Positions 1 through 7,658 are shown, counted from the stretch's first letter. The stretch: DNA of 9,189 nucleotides from JABMQB01 sp964575025 (GCA_964575025.1 CAZNPV010000074.1:1-9189), one strand, 5' to 3'. The notes: generated by a model from the letters alone, not told the origin. Program-made: numbers and translations.

Positions 1-1
1 T

Positions 2-1690
2 ATGAAAAACTTTCGTTTCCTTCTTTTATTTTTTATCCTTCCTGTTCTGACGGTTGGACAGGATCGTTTAACGGGATTACCCTTTGCCACGCGTTCGGAA
101 GTTCTTGCACAGCAGGGAATGGCCTGTACGAGTCAACCACTGGCCACACAGGCTGCCCTCGGGATTCTTCAGCAGGGAGGGAATGCCATTGATGCAGCCA
201 TTGCTGCCAATGCAGTACTGGGCCTTGTGGAACCTACCGGGAACGGCATAGGCGGAGACCTGTTTGCAATCATCTGGGATGCCAAAACTCAGAAACTTTA
301 CGGGCTGAATGCCAGCGGACGTTCTCCCTACGATCTGACGCTGGATTATTTTAAGGAAAACGGGTATACCAAAATTCCTGCGCTCGGGCCTTTGCCGGTA
401 TCTGTGCCCGGTTGTGTGGACGGATGGTTTGCGCTTCATTCCCGATTCGGAAATTTGTCTATGGATCAGATTCTTGCGCCAGCTATTCATTATGCTGAAG
501 AGGGATTTCCGGTTACTGAACTGATTGCTTACTACTGGGAGTCCGGATCACGCAGCCTTCAAAGATTCCCCGGCTTTAAGGAAATATTCATGCCTGGGGG
601 AAAGGCTCCTTCCAAAGGTGAAATTTTTAAAAATCCCTACCTGGCGAACACCTTGCGCTTAATTGCTGAACAGGGAAGGGATGTTTTTTACAAAGGAGAG
701 ATTGCTGAGAAGATTGTTGCCTACATGCAGGAAAACGGGGGATTCCTTACCATGAAAGATATGGAAGACCATAGCTCGGAATGGGTGGATCCTCTGTCGA
801 CCCGTTACCGGGGATACGATGTCTGGGAACTTCCTCCCAACGGTCAGGGTACTGCCGTACTGCAGATGCTGAACATCCTGGAGAATTACGACCTGCTAAG
901 CATGGGCTTTGGTTCACCTGAATATATGCATCTTTTTATTGAAGCCAAAAAGCTGGCTTTTGAAGACCGGGCCAGCTATTATGCCGATCCCGCCTTTAAC
1001 GACCTCCCTGTTGAAGAACTGATCTCCAAAGAATATGCAAAAAAACGGGTTGTCCTGATTGATGAAAACAGGGCGGCCCGGAGTTATCCGGCCGGCGATC
1101 TGGAAAAAGGAAACACCATCTACCTGACGACAAGCGACAAGGAGGGGAATATGGTTTCTCTGATCCAGAGCAATTACCAGGGGTTGGGATCCGGGATGAC
1201 ACCCGGCAAACTGGGCTTCATCCTTCAGGACCGGGGAGAACTATTTTCTCTGGAAGAGGGACACATGAACGTTTATGAGCCCCACAAAAGGCCTTTTCAT
1301 ACCATTATTCCGGCTTTTATTACCAAAAATGGAAAACCCTGGATCAGCTTTGGGGTCATGGGTGGAGCCATGCAACCCCAGGGACATACCCAGGTAATCT
1401 GTAACCTGATCGATTTCGGCATGAACCTTCAGGAAGCTGGAGATGCACCGAGAATAAGACACAGCGGATCGAGCCAGCCTACTGGCGAAGTGATGAACGA
1501 TGGGGGTACCGTATACCTGGAAAGTGGATTCCCGTACCAAACGATTCGGGAACTACTGAGAAAAGGACACAACATCCGGTTTTCAAACGGAGGATTCGGA
1601 GGATACCAGGCAATTATGTGGGATGATGAAAATAAAGTCTGGTACGGGGCTTCCGAATCAAGGAAGGATGGCCAGGCGGGGGGATATTAA
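2..1690 (+). CDS. ggt: Exported gamma-glutamyltransferase-family protein (GGT-like Ntn-hydrolase)
   Basis: Ntn-hydrolase of the gamma-glutamyltranspeptidase family. These proenzymes cleave themselves to expose an N-terminal Thr that attacks gamma-glutamyl amides such as glutathione. The 562 residues cover the whole family length. Residues 1-19 form a Sec-type signal peptide (basic start, Leu/Phe-rich core, cleavage probably near VG|QD), so it should act in the periplasm. Visible motifs are GGNAIDAAIAANAVLGLVEP (59-78), the substrate-carboxylate Arg in GRSP (R107), the predicted cleavage site G-N|T at T372, QSNY-GLGSG after it, and the C-terminal RKDGQAGGY. Self-cleavage at T372 would give a small chain of about 191 residues. 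The RPFHTIIP segment, in place of the Ser-Ser motif of E. coli GGT, points to the YwrD/cephalosporin-acylase-like branch, so the true substrate is uncertain. The ATG is at the window edge, so no upstream signals can be seen; it is chosen because the signal peptide starts there. Stop is TAA. Confidence 0.93.
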   Translation: MKNFRFLLLFFILPVLTVGQDRLTGLPFATRSEVLAQQGMACTSQPLATQAALGILQQGGNAIDAAIAANAVLGLVEPTGNGIGGDLFAIIWDAKTQKLYGLNASGRSPYDLTLDYFKENGYTKIPALGPLPVSVPGCVDGWFALHSRFGNLSMDQILAPAIHYAEEGFPVTELIAYYWESGSRSLQRFPGFKEIFMPGGKAPSKGEIFKNPYLANTLRLIAEQGRDVFYKGEIAEKIVAYMQENGGFLTMKDMEDHSSEWVDPLSTRYRGYDVWELPPNGQGTAVLQMLNILENYDLLSMGFGSPEYMHLFIEAKKLAFEDRASYYADPAFNDLPVEELISKEYAKKRVVLIDENRAARSYPAGDLEKGNTIYLTTSDKEGNMVSLIQSNYQGLGSGMTPGKLGFILQDRGELFSLEEGHMNVYEPHKRPFHTIIPAFITKNGKPWISFGVMGGAMQPQGHTQVICNLIDFGMNLQEAGDAPRIRHSGSSQPTGEVMNDGGTVYLESGFPYQTIRELLRKGHNIRFSNGGFGGYQAIMWDDENKVWYGASESRKDGQAGGY

Positions 1691-1693
1691 GAT

Positions 1694-1750
1694 TGAATTA
1701 CTGAATTACTGAATTACTGAATAAACTGAATGAACTGAATTACTGAATGA
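1694..1750. repeat. Degenerate 8-bp tandem repeat (CTGAATTA/CTGAATGA)
   Basis: Seven near-identical units of consensus CTGAAT(T/G)A lie head to tail immediately after the ggt stop codon. The first unit lacks its initial C, one reads CTGAATAA, and single A bases interrupt the register after units 4 and 5. The array carries TGA and TAA triplets in several frames and does not encode protein. It looks like a small microsatellite produced by replication slippage. A role as a binding-site array or transcript 3' end is possible but unsupported. The remaining bases up to 1819 contain no gene that I recognise. Confidence 0.8.
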
Positions 1751-1819
1751 TGGGGGGTTGAATGAGTAAATATGAATACCCGTTAATACTTTTCGGAGTG
1801 GATTCATCATTATAAACAA

Positions 1820-3547
1820 ATGAAATCTATGGATATGAGAAAGATGATATGGATTGGATTGATGCTTTTCCCACTGGCGGTGTATTCTCAGAGGGAGCAG
1901 GCATTTGAGATTAATCAGAAGCTGGGGCGGGGCATTAATTACGGCAATATGTTTGAGGCGCCCTCGGAAACCGCCTAGGGAAATCCATGGCAGCCGGAGT
2001 ATGCATGTTTGATTGCCGACATGGGATTCAACCATGTAAGGATACCTGTTCGCTGGGAACCTGAGGCGAGAAGTATGGCCTCTCCGCCCTATACGATTTA
2101 CCCTTCTTTTCTTAACAGGATCAAACAAGTGGTTGATTCAGCGCTTGCGAATGGGTTGTATGCCATTATCAACATGCATCATCATGAGTTACTCTACGCC
2201 GACCCGGATGGTCAGAAAGAACGGTTTCTGGCCATGTGGGAGCAAATTTCCGGGTTCTTCCGGGATTACCCCGACAGCCTTCTTTTTGAAATTCTGAATG
2301 AACCGCACAACCAACTTGACGCAGCGAAATGGAATGTTTTCCTGGCGGATGCTTTGGAGACGATCCGGCAAACCAATCCCGACCGGACAGTGGTCATCGG
2401 AACGGCTGAATGGGGAGGGCCTGGCGGTTTATCCAAACTGGAAATTCCCGATGATCCGAACCTGATTCTTACCATTCACTATTACAATCCCTTTCATTTC
2501 ACCCATCAGGGAGCCAGCTGGTCGGAAGGTTCGGAGGAATGGCTGGGAACCCAATGGATGGATACCGAAACCGAACGAAATGCAGTACGACAGGATTTTG
2601 CTCCCCTGCTGGAGATCAGCGAAAAGGAAAACATACCCGTCCATATAGGGGAATTTGGTGCGTACGAAAAAGCAGACTTAGCCTCGCGGGAACGATGGAC
2701 CACTTTTTTGGCCAGGTATTTCGAATCGCTTGACTGGAGCTGGGCTTACTGGGAATTTTGCGCCGGTTTCGGAATATATAATCCCAATACAGAAACCTTT
2801 CTGAAACCATTGGTCGATGCACTTCTTTACAATGAAATCGGAGATGCTTTTGAATACGATACCCATCCGGTTTACCGTTCCGATTTCAGGTCAGGAACCG
2901 ACAGCTGGAGCCTGTTTACCCAGGGAACAGCTTCTGCTCAACTGCAAACCGGTAACGCCGAGCTGATCGTTTCCATTACCCAGGGAGGCGATGAAACCTG
3001 GCATGTACAGCTTGTTAAAAGAAACATTGCTTTGCATGAAGGGAAAAAATACAGGGTTTCATTTACTGCCAGAGCTTCAGAACCAATGCAACTAAATGCT
3101 TACACCGGGATAACCTCCTCTCCCTGGTCTGCCTACAGCGATTACAACCATATAACCCTTTCTGATACATTAAAAGAGTATGCGTATATTTTTGATAGCA
3201 AGGAAACCGATCCCGATGCACGGATGGTGTTTGATATGGGTACTTCCACCGGGAATGTTGTTTTTTCGGAAATCAAACTGGACGAACTTTTTATCAGCAC
3301 TGCCCCGGTTTCAGACTATATAAAAGCGTTTTCTGTATTTCCCAATCCGGTTATTCATACCTTCAGGCTTTCAGATACAGGAAATTACACAACCATGGAG
3401 TTATTTGATTTGTCCGGAACAAAGATCGATACCCGGAAAGTGGATTTTAATAAGGCGTACGATATATCGGATTTATCATCGGGAATCTATGTATTAAAAT
3501 TATCCGATCACAGCGACGTTCAAACCTGTAAAATCCTGAAGCAATAG
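1820..3547 (+). pseudogene. GH5 endoglucanase/mannanase with CBM-like and T9SS sorting domains, interrupted by in-frame TAG
   Basis: Secreted glycoside hydrolase family 5 enzyme, predicted to cut beta-1,4-glucan or glucomannan outside the cell. Read through the stop, it has 575 codons. Residues 1-24 are a signal peptide (ends VYSQ). Roughly 35-340 are a TIM barrel closely resembling, from memory, Thermotoga maritima Cel5A (GH5_25). The acid/base is E161 in LNEP and the nucleophile is E278 in IGEFGA; they are 117 residues apart, as in Cel5A (E136/E253). Roughly 350-490 are a beta-sandwich like CBM4/9, and about 504-575 a Por/T9SS type A sorting domain starting FSVFPNP. Codon 53 (1976-1978) is TAG where relatives have Trp (EAP-S-E-T-A-stop-G). 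Signal peptide and first barrel strand are upstream of it and everything else downstream, all in one frame. Restart at TTG 2009 or ATG 2021 would give about 510 residues without export signal or strand 1, probably inactive. The natural end is also TAG. Nearby in-frame ATGs at 1829 and 1835 are alternative starts. Confidence 0.85.
1976..1978 (+). other. Premature in-frame amber codon in the GH5 gene
   Basis: TAG in the frame that joins the ATG at 1820 to the catalytic domain. One G-to-A change from TGG (Trp) would explain it, and Trp is the residue expected at this place between the EAP motif and the following Gly. No second stop or frameshift occurs in the remaining 522 sense codons. The following base is G, and I see no known readthrough element (CAR-YYA) or obvious stem-loop just downstream. 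Confidence 0.9.
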
Positions 3548-3645
3548 ATAGAGGGTAAGAGCCCGGTAAACCCTATGCATGCCAACCTTTTCGATGCCTT
3601 TGTTGTTCCTTTACAGATCCCATCCTTTCCATCGTTTAACGGAGC

Positions 3646-4341
3646 TTAGTCTTTGTTTCTTAAATATTTGCGGTACATGTCAGGACGGAGCCTTTTTGTG
3701 CGTTCCAATGCCTGTTCATGATTCCATTCATCTACCCGTTTATCGTTTCCGCTCCGTAAGACTTCGGGTACTTTTAACCCTTTGTATTCGGCCGGCCGGG
3801 TATAAACCGGCGGACTGAGGAGGTTGTCCTGGAAAGAGTCGGTCAGGGCCGATGTTTCATCCGATAAAACACCCGGAATGAGTCTGATGACAGCATCAGC
3901 CATCACGGCAGCTGCCAGTTCCCCACCCGTCAGCACATAATCACCAACTGAGATTTCCCTGGTGATCAGCGTCTCCCGGATCCGCTGGTCAATCCCCTTA
4001 TAATGCCCGCAAAGGATGATGATGTTTTTTTTCAGCGACAGTTTGTTGGCTTCCTTCTGGGTGAAGAGCTCTCCGTCAGGCGCCGTGTAAATAATCTCAT
4101 CGTACGTACGTTGTGCAATCAAATGGTTTATGGCTTTTTCAATGGGCTGAACAGCCATAACCATGCCGGCACCCTTCCCAAAGGAATAATCGTCCACCCT
4201 TTTGTGTTTGTCATCTGAAAAATCGCGCAGGTTGTGAATACAGATCTCTGCCAGCCCTTTTTCCTGCGCCCTCTTAAGAATGGAACAGCGGAAAGGACTT
4301 TCGAGTATTTCAGGGAGTACTGTTATTATGTCTATCCGCAT
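3646..4341 (-). CDS. trmD: tRNA (guanine-N1-)-methyltransferase TrmD
   Basis: SPOUT-class methyltransferase that uses S-adenosylmethionine to make m1G at position 37 of tRNAs reading CNN codons, preventing +1 frameshifting; normally essential. The 231 residues match bacterial TrmD, lacking only some of the longer C-terminal tails. Visible motifs are MRIDIITVLPE at the start, GKGAGMVM (55-62), the trefoil-knot SAM-binding loops LCGHYKGIDQRI (110-121) and ISVGDYVLTGGELA (130-143), then RLIPGVL with R153. The catalytic Asp is D168 in TDSF, spaced 15 residues from the Arg as in Haemophilus and E. coli TrmD. YTRP and VPEVLRSGN follow. It is not in the rpsP-rimM-trmD-rplS operon of many bacteria: neighbours are the convergent GH5 gene and a divergent small heat shock gene. 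Stop is TAA. No convincing terminator was found in the 98-bp convergent gap to GH5. Confidence 0.97.
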   Translation of the reverse strand: MRIDIITVLPEILESPFRCSILKRAQEKGLAEICIHNLRDFSDDKHKRVDDYSFGKGAGMVMAVQPIEKAINHLIAQRTYDEIIYTAPDGELFTQKEANKLSLKKNIIILCGHYKGIDQRIRETLITREISVGDYVLTGGELAAAVMADAVIRLIPGVLSDETSALTDSFQDNLLSPPVYTRPAEYKGLKVPEVLRSGNDKRVDEWNHEQALERTKRLRPDMYRKYLRNKD

Positions 4342-4494
4342 GGCCTGTTTTTTTTGTAAAAATAATCATTCATCTGATTTTTTTATCAATTCTTCAGATA
4401 TACATATTTATAGATTCAGATAATGTGAAATATTGACATGTAATTTGTGTTAATAACGGTCAAAATGGCGTAATGAATTTGTTTTTTTTGTGAA

Positions 4495-4527
4495 TTTGCC
4501 CATTTTTTATGTACGGTATTGCATTTG
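4495..4527 (+). promoter_or_regulatory. Candidate Bacteroidota-type promoter for the hsp20 gene
   Basis: TTTG at 4495-4498, a 21-bp spacer, then TGCATTTG at 4520-4527, close to the Bacteroidota sigma-ABfr pattern of a -33 TTTG and a -7 TAnnTTTG (one mismatch). It would leave a 5' leader of roughly 55 bases before the hsp20 ATG. The region is A/T-rich, so chance matches are likely. No CIRCE-type dyad was seen. Confidence 0.35.
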
Positions 4528-4575
4528 CTACCAGGGTTTCTGAATTTGAAAATACATAATTGAATTAAATAAAAC

Positions 4576-4581
4576 AGGAGG
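4576..4581 (+). promoter_or_regulatory. Strong Shine-Dalgarno (AGGAGG) of the hsp20 gene
   Basis: A perfect AGGAGG lies seven bases before the ATG at 4589 and fixes that start. The other genes with visible upstream sequence lack such a site, consistent with the weak use of Shine-Dalgarno pairing in Bacteroidota, so this gene appears tuned for high translation. Confidence 0.8.
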
Positions 4582-4588
4582 AAACGTT

Positions 4589-5029
4589 ATGAATATCGTA
4601 AGATTTGAAAATCCGCATTACCGTGTTAACAGAAATCTGGTTGATGATTTATTCGATCGTTTATTATTGAACGACACCCATGCCTGCGGATGCAATCAAG
4701 GGGCTGCAACCAACATTTATGAAACAGAAAAAGATTTCAGAATTGAGCTGATGCTTCCCGGCTTCAATAAAAATGAAGTATCGATGAATTACCACAAAAA
4801 TCTGCTTACCGTAAAAGCGGTAAAAGAACAGAACACGAAGAATCAGGATGAAAGCCGTTATCTGCAGCGGGAATTTGGAGCTTCGGATGTGGAAAAACAA
4901 TTCACTATACCGGAATCAGTGGATGCTGAAACAATCAAGGCAAAATTCAGGAATGGGATTCTGGAAGTGACCCTTACTAAAAAAGAAGAAGCACTGGAAA
5001 AATCACCGTTAGCTATAAGTATATCATAA
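4589..5029 (+). CDS. Small heat shock protein, Hsp20/alpha-crystallin family
   Basis: ATP-independent holdase chaperone that binds unfolding cytoplasmic proteins until Hsp70/ClpB-type machines refold them. It has 146 residues, typical for bacterial Hsp20. The N-terminal arm (1-40) is followed by an alpha-crystallin domain (about 41-135) starting NIYETEKDFRIELMLPGF (42-59) and ending with the hallmark A-x-x-x-N-G-I-L motif AKFRNGILEV (118-127). The C-terminal I-x-I motif (I143-S-I145), which docks neighbouring subunits in the oligomer, is present. The N-terminal arm carries a CxC pair (C33, C35) in HACGCNQG, unusual for this family. The gene is monocistronic: candidate promoter and strong ribosome site upstream, intrinsic terminator 40 bases after the TAA. 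It is divergent from trmD. Confidence 0.95.
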   Translation: MNIVRFENPHYRVNRNLVDDLFDRLLLNDTHACGCNQGAATNIYETEKDFRIELMLPGFNKNEVSMNYHKNLLTVKAVKEQNTKNQDESRYLQREFGASDVEKQFTIPESVDAETIKAKFRNGILEVTLTKKEEALEKSPLAISIS

Positions 5030-5069
5030 CCCGGATAAGGATTGAACGCAAAGAAAAAGTGTTGTGTAT

Positions 5070-5101
5070 GCCCGGCTGGTTGAAGCCGGGCTTTTTTTTT
5101 T
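5070..5101 (+). terminator. Intrinsic terminator after hsp20
   Basis: A perfect 8-bp G/C-rich stem (GCCCGGCT / AGCCGGGC) with a six-base loop GGTTGA, followed directly by ten T. It ends the hsp20 transcript and separates it from the ara genes. Confidence 0.92.
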
Positions 5102-5224
5102 ATCCGGTTTGAAGCGCGCTCGTTTTTCTATATGAATCGTTCAGTTTAAAGACCCAAACGATTTTTTCCCCGTCAGATTTTTCATAATCGCGCGGAAGTA
5201 TTAATTTCACCCTCTCACAACCTG

Positions 5225-5249
5225 TGGAAAAACCAAGACCATTTTTCCA
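5225..5249. promoter_or_regulatory. Dyad-symmetric element upstream of araD, possible operator
   Basis: Perfect inverted repeat TGGAAAAA, nine bases, TTTTTCCA. Half-site centres are 17 bp apart and the repeat ends 18 bp before the araD ATG. This position suits a repressor site overlapping the promoter or early leader of the araDB operon. Alternatively the leader RNA could fold into an 8-bp, mostly A-U hairpin. I cannot match it with confidence to a known AraR consensus, and no regulator gene lies in the window. Confidence 0.45.
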
Positions 5250-5267
5250 TAAAAAAACAGCAACCCT

Positions 5268-5951
5268 ATGTTGGAAGAGTTAAAACAAAAAGTAACGGAA
5301 GCCAACCTTGACCTGGTAAAACATGGCCTGGTAATTTTTACCTGGGGCAATGTAAGTGCCATCGACCGGGAGAAGGAACTGGTAGTAATCAAGCCAAGCG
5401 GGGTATCCTATGAAGAGATGAAACCCGCTGACATGGTTGTGTTGAACATGTACGGCAAAGTAGTGGAGGGAACCCTGAAACCATCGAGCGATACCCCTAC
5501 TCACCTGATTCTTTATCGCCAGTTTCCGGATATCGGCGGAGTGGTGCACACCCACTCAGAGTGGGCGACCAGCTGGGCTCAGGCAGGGAAGGGGATCCCT
5601 GCGATTGGAACCACCCATGCCGATTATTTTTACGGGGAGATACCCTGTACCCGGAAAATGACCCGGGAAGAGGTGGAAGGAGACTACGAACAGGAAACAG
5701 GAAAAGTTATTATTGAACGGTTTAAAGATTTGGATCCTGCCCGGATACCGGGTGTACTGGTGCACAACCATGGCCCGTTTGCCTGGGGTAAGGATGCTGC
5801 CGAAGCAGTGCACAATGCCGTGGTGATGGAGGAAGTGGCCAAAATGGCCTTCCGGAGTTTTATCCTCAATCCTGAGACCAACATGGATCCCTTCCTTCTG
5901 GACAAACATTTTCTGAGAAAACATGGAAAAGAGGCGTATTACGGACAATAA
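5268..5951 (+). CDS. araD: L-ribulose-5-phosphate 4-epimerase AraD
   Basis: Zinc-dependent class II aldolase-like enzyme that converts L-ribulose 5-phosphate to D-xylulose 5-phosphate by retro-aldol cleavage and re-addition, in the cytoplasm; last step of bacterial L-arabinose catabolism. The 227 residues compare with 231 in E. coli. Visible are the phosphate-binding stretch TWGNVSAID (25-33), KPSG (42-45) and SSD (73-75), zinc ligands H94 and H96 in VVHTHSEW and H168 in HNHGPF, catalytic D119 in THADYFYGE, and the C-terminal Tyr pair (224-225). These correspond to E. coli D76, H95, H97, D120, H171 and Y229. First gene of an operon, with araB starting 11 bases after its TAA. No Shine-Dalgarno precedes the ATG. 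The dyad just upstream may regulate it. A related sugar-phosphate 4-epimerase such as UlaF or SgbE is the main alternative, but the ribulokinase partner favours AraD. Confidence 0.94.
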   Translation: MLEELKQKVTEANLDLVKHGLVIFTWGNVSAIDREKELVVIKPSGVSYEEMKPADMVVLNMYGKVVEGTLKPSSDTPTHLILYRQFPDIGGVVHTHSEWATSWAQAGKGIPAIGTTHADYFYGEIPCTRKMTREEVEGDYEQETGKVIIERFKDLDPARIPGVLVHNHGPFAWGKDAAEAVHNAVVMEEVAKMAFRSFILNPETNMDPFLLDKHFLRKHGKEAYYGQ

Positions 5952-5962
5952 CAATTAATTAT

Positions 5963-7630
5963 ATGAGTGCAACATACACAATAGGACTTGACTATGGAAC
6001 AGACTCGGTCCGTTCTTTGATTGTCAATACCAGGACCGGCGAAGAGGTTGGCAGTGCAGTGTTTGAATACCCCAGGTGGAAAAAGGGGCTTTACTGCGAT
6101 GCGGCGAAAAACCGCTTCCGGCAGCATCCGCTGGATTACCTGGAAGGGCTGGAATACACGATCGTGGAAGCGTTAAAACAAGCTCCCGGGGATGTGGCAG
6201 CGAATGTGGTTGGTATTTCAATAGATACCACCGGCTCCACACCGGTTGCTGTAGATGAATGGGGAGTCCCGCTCTCGTTAACACCAGGGTACGGGGAAAA
6301 TCCCAATGCGATGTTTATTTTATGGAAAGACCATACCGCTGTAAAGGAGGCGGAGGAGATCAACCAGCTGGCCAGAAAATGGGATATCGATTTTACAAAA
6401 TTTGAAGGAGGGGTCTACTCATCTGAGTGGTTCTGGGCTAAGCTGTTGCATGTGATCCGCGAAGATGTGGCTGTTTATCGTGCAGCTTTTTCATGGGTGG
6501 AGCACTGTGACTGGATACCGGCATTGCTCACCGGGAATACACATCCGAAGACCTTGAAACGCAGCCGTTGTGCGGCAGGACATAAAGCGATGTGGCATGA
6601 GACCTTTGGGGGTTTGCCATCCGAGGATTTCCTGGTGGCGCTGGATCCTGCTCTTGCAGGCCTCAGAACCCGTCTCTACAAAGAAACCTTTACCTGTGAT
6701 GTGGCTGCCGGAACGTTATCAGAAGAATGGGCAAAAAAACTCGGGTTGCCGACCCGTGTCGTGGTAGGAGTGGGAGCTTTCGATGCCCATCTGGGTGCTG
6801 TGGGTGCCGAAATAGTACCTTACTATGTTTCAAAAGTGATGGGTACTTCCACCTGCGATATGCTGATAGCTCCCATGGAGGAGGTTGGCGATAAGCTGGT
6901 GAACGGAATTTGCGGCCAGGTGGACGGATCGATCGTTCCGGGGATGCTCGGACTGGAAGCCGGACAGTCGGCATTCGGCGATATTTATGCCTGGTTTAAA
7001 CAGATGTTGGCATGGCCCCTGGAAAACATCCTTTCCGAAACAACCCTGGTGGATAAGCAAACCCGGGAAAAACTGATGGATGAAACTTCAGAAAAAATAC
7101 TTGCAAAGCTGAGCGACGAAGCCCGCAAGATTCCCATCGGGGAAAGCGGGATCGTAGCGCTGGATTGGATGAACGGGCGCCGGACCCCCGATGCCAACCA
7201 GAACCTGAAAGGCGCTATTGCGGGATTGAACCTCGGCTCGGATGCCCCGCGGATTTTCCGGGCCCTGGTGGAAGCTACCGCCTTTGGCTCGAAAGCGATC
7301 AACGACCGGTTTATCTCCGAAGGGGTGCGGATCGACGGGGTAATTGCCCTGGGCGGGGTAGCCAAAAAATCGCCCTTTGTTATGCAGGTGGTGGCCGATG
7401 TGCTCGACATGCCGATCAAAGTAGCCCGCCCGGAACAAGCCTGTGCCCTGGGTTCGGCCATGGCAGCGGCTGTGGCTGCAGGAGCATATCCAACCCTTGC
7501 TGAAGCCCAGAAAAAAATGGGGGGCGGATTTGAAACGGAATACCATCCGATACCTGAAAATGTAGAGAAATACAAAGTGCTTTACGAAAAATATAAAAAG
7601 TTCGGGAAGTTTATTGAATTCGATTACTAA
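5963..7630 (+). CDS. araB: Ribulokinase AraB (FGGY family)
   Basis: ATP-dependent sugar kinase that phosphorylates L-ribulose to L-ribulose 5-phosphate, the substrate of AraD. The 555 residues fit the ribulokinase subgroup, which is longer than xylulokinase or glycerol kinase. The N-terminal actin-like domain begins IGLDYGTDSVR (7-17), with SIDTTGSTP and the Trp/His-rich substrate region further on (SSEWFWAK, EHCDWIP). The probable catalytic base is D274 in GAFDAHLGAVGAE. ATP-binding elements of the C-terminal domain are GTSTCD (294-299) and GGVAKKSPF starting at G464, followed by EQACALGSAMAAA. The ATG follows an A/T-rich 11-base spacer after araD, with no clear Shine-Dalgarno; co-transcription with araD is very likely. 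An intrinsic terminator 28 bases past the TAA closes the operon, so L-arabinose isomerase (araA) is not part of it. Confidence 0.96.
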   Translation: MSATYTIGLDYGTDSVRSLIVNTRTGEEVGSAVFEYPRWKKGLYCDAAKNRFRQHPLDYLEGLEYTIVEALKQAPGDVAANVVGISIDTTGSTPVAVDEWGVPLSLTPGYGENPNAMFILWKDHTAVKEAEEINQLARKWDIDFTKFEGGVYSSEWFWAKLLHVIREDVAVYRAAFSWVEHCDWIPALLTGNTHPKTLKRSRCAAGHKAMWHETFGGLPSEDFLVALDPALAGLRTRLYKETFTCDVAAGTLSEEWAKKLGLPTRVVVGVGAFDAHLGAVGAEIVPYYVSKVMGTSTCDMLIAPMEEVGDKLVNGICGQVDGSIVPGMLGLEAGQSAFGDIYAWFKQMLAWPLENILSETTLVDKQTREKLMDETSEKILAKLSDEARKIPIGESGIVALDWMNGRRTPDANQNLKGAIAGLNLGSDAPRIFRALVEATAFGSKAINDRFISEGVRIDGVIALGGVAKKSPFVMQVVADVLDMPIKVARPEQACALGSAMAAAVAAGAYPTLAEAQKKMGGGFETEYHPIPENVEKYKVLYEKYKKFGKFIEFDY

Positions 7631-7658
7631 CGCATACCAACCGTTCCTTCTGGATTTG

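Noticed and set aside
1785..1819. Promoter for the GH5 gene (TACTTTTC as a -7 element)
   Set aside because: One element has a mismatch and no TTTG lies at a suitable distance upstream, so it is not above chance in A/T-rich DNA.
1976..1978. Genome-wide recoding of TAG as a sense codon
   Set aside because: The GH5 gene's own natural stop is TAG (3545-3547), exactly at the expected end of the T9SS domain, and nothing else in the window shows internal TAG. No readthrough context or downstream stem was found.
1706..2128. 140-codon open frame on the minus strand
   Set aside because: It is antisense to the repeat array and the 5' part of GH5, has a low-complexity composition and resembles no protein family.
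3552..3576. Possible terminator hairpin after the GH5 gene (AGGGT / ACCCT)
   Set aside because: The stem is only about five pairs with a long loop and no T-tract on either strand.
5556..5954. 132-codon open frame opposite araD
   Set aside because: It lies entirely antisense to a confidently identified gene, with no family resemblance and no start signals. Other long antisense frames over araB (6985-7575) and trmD were rejected for the same reason.
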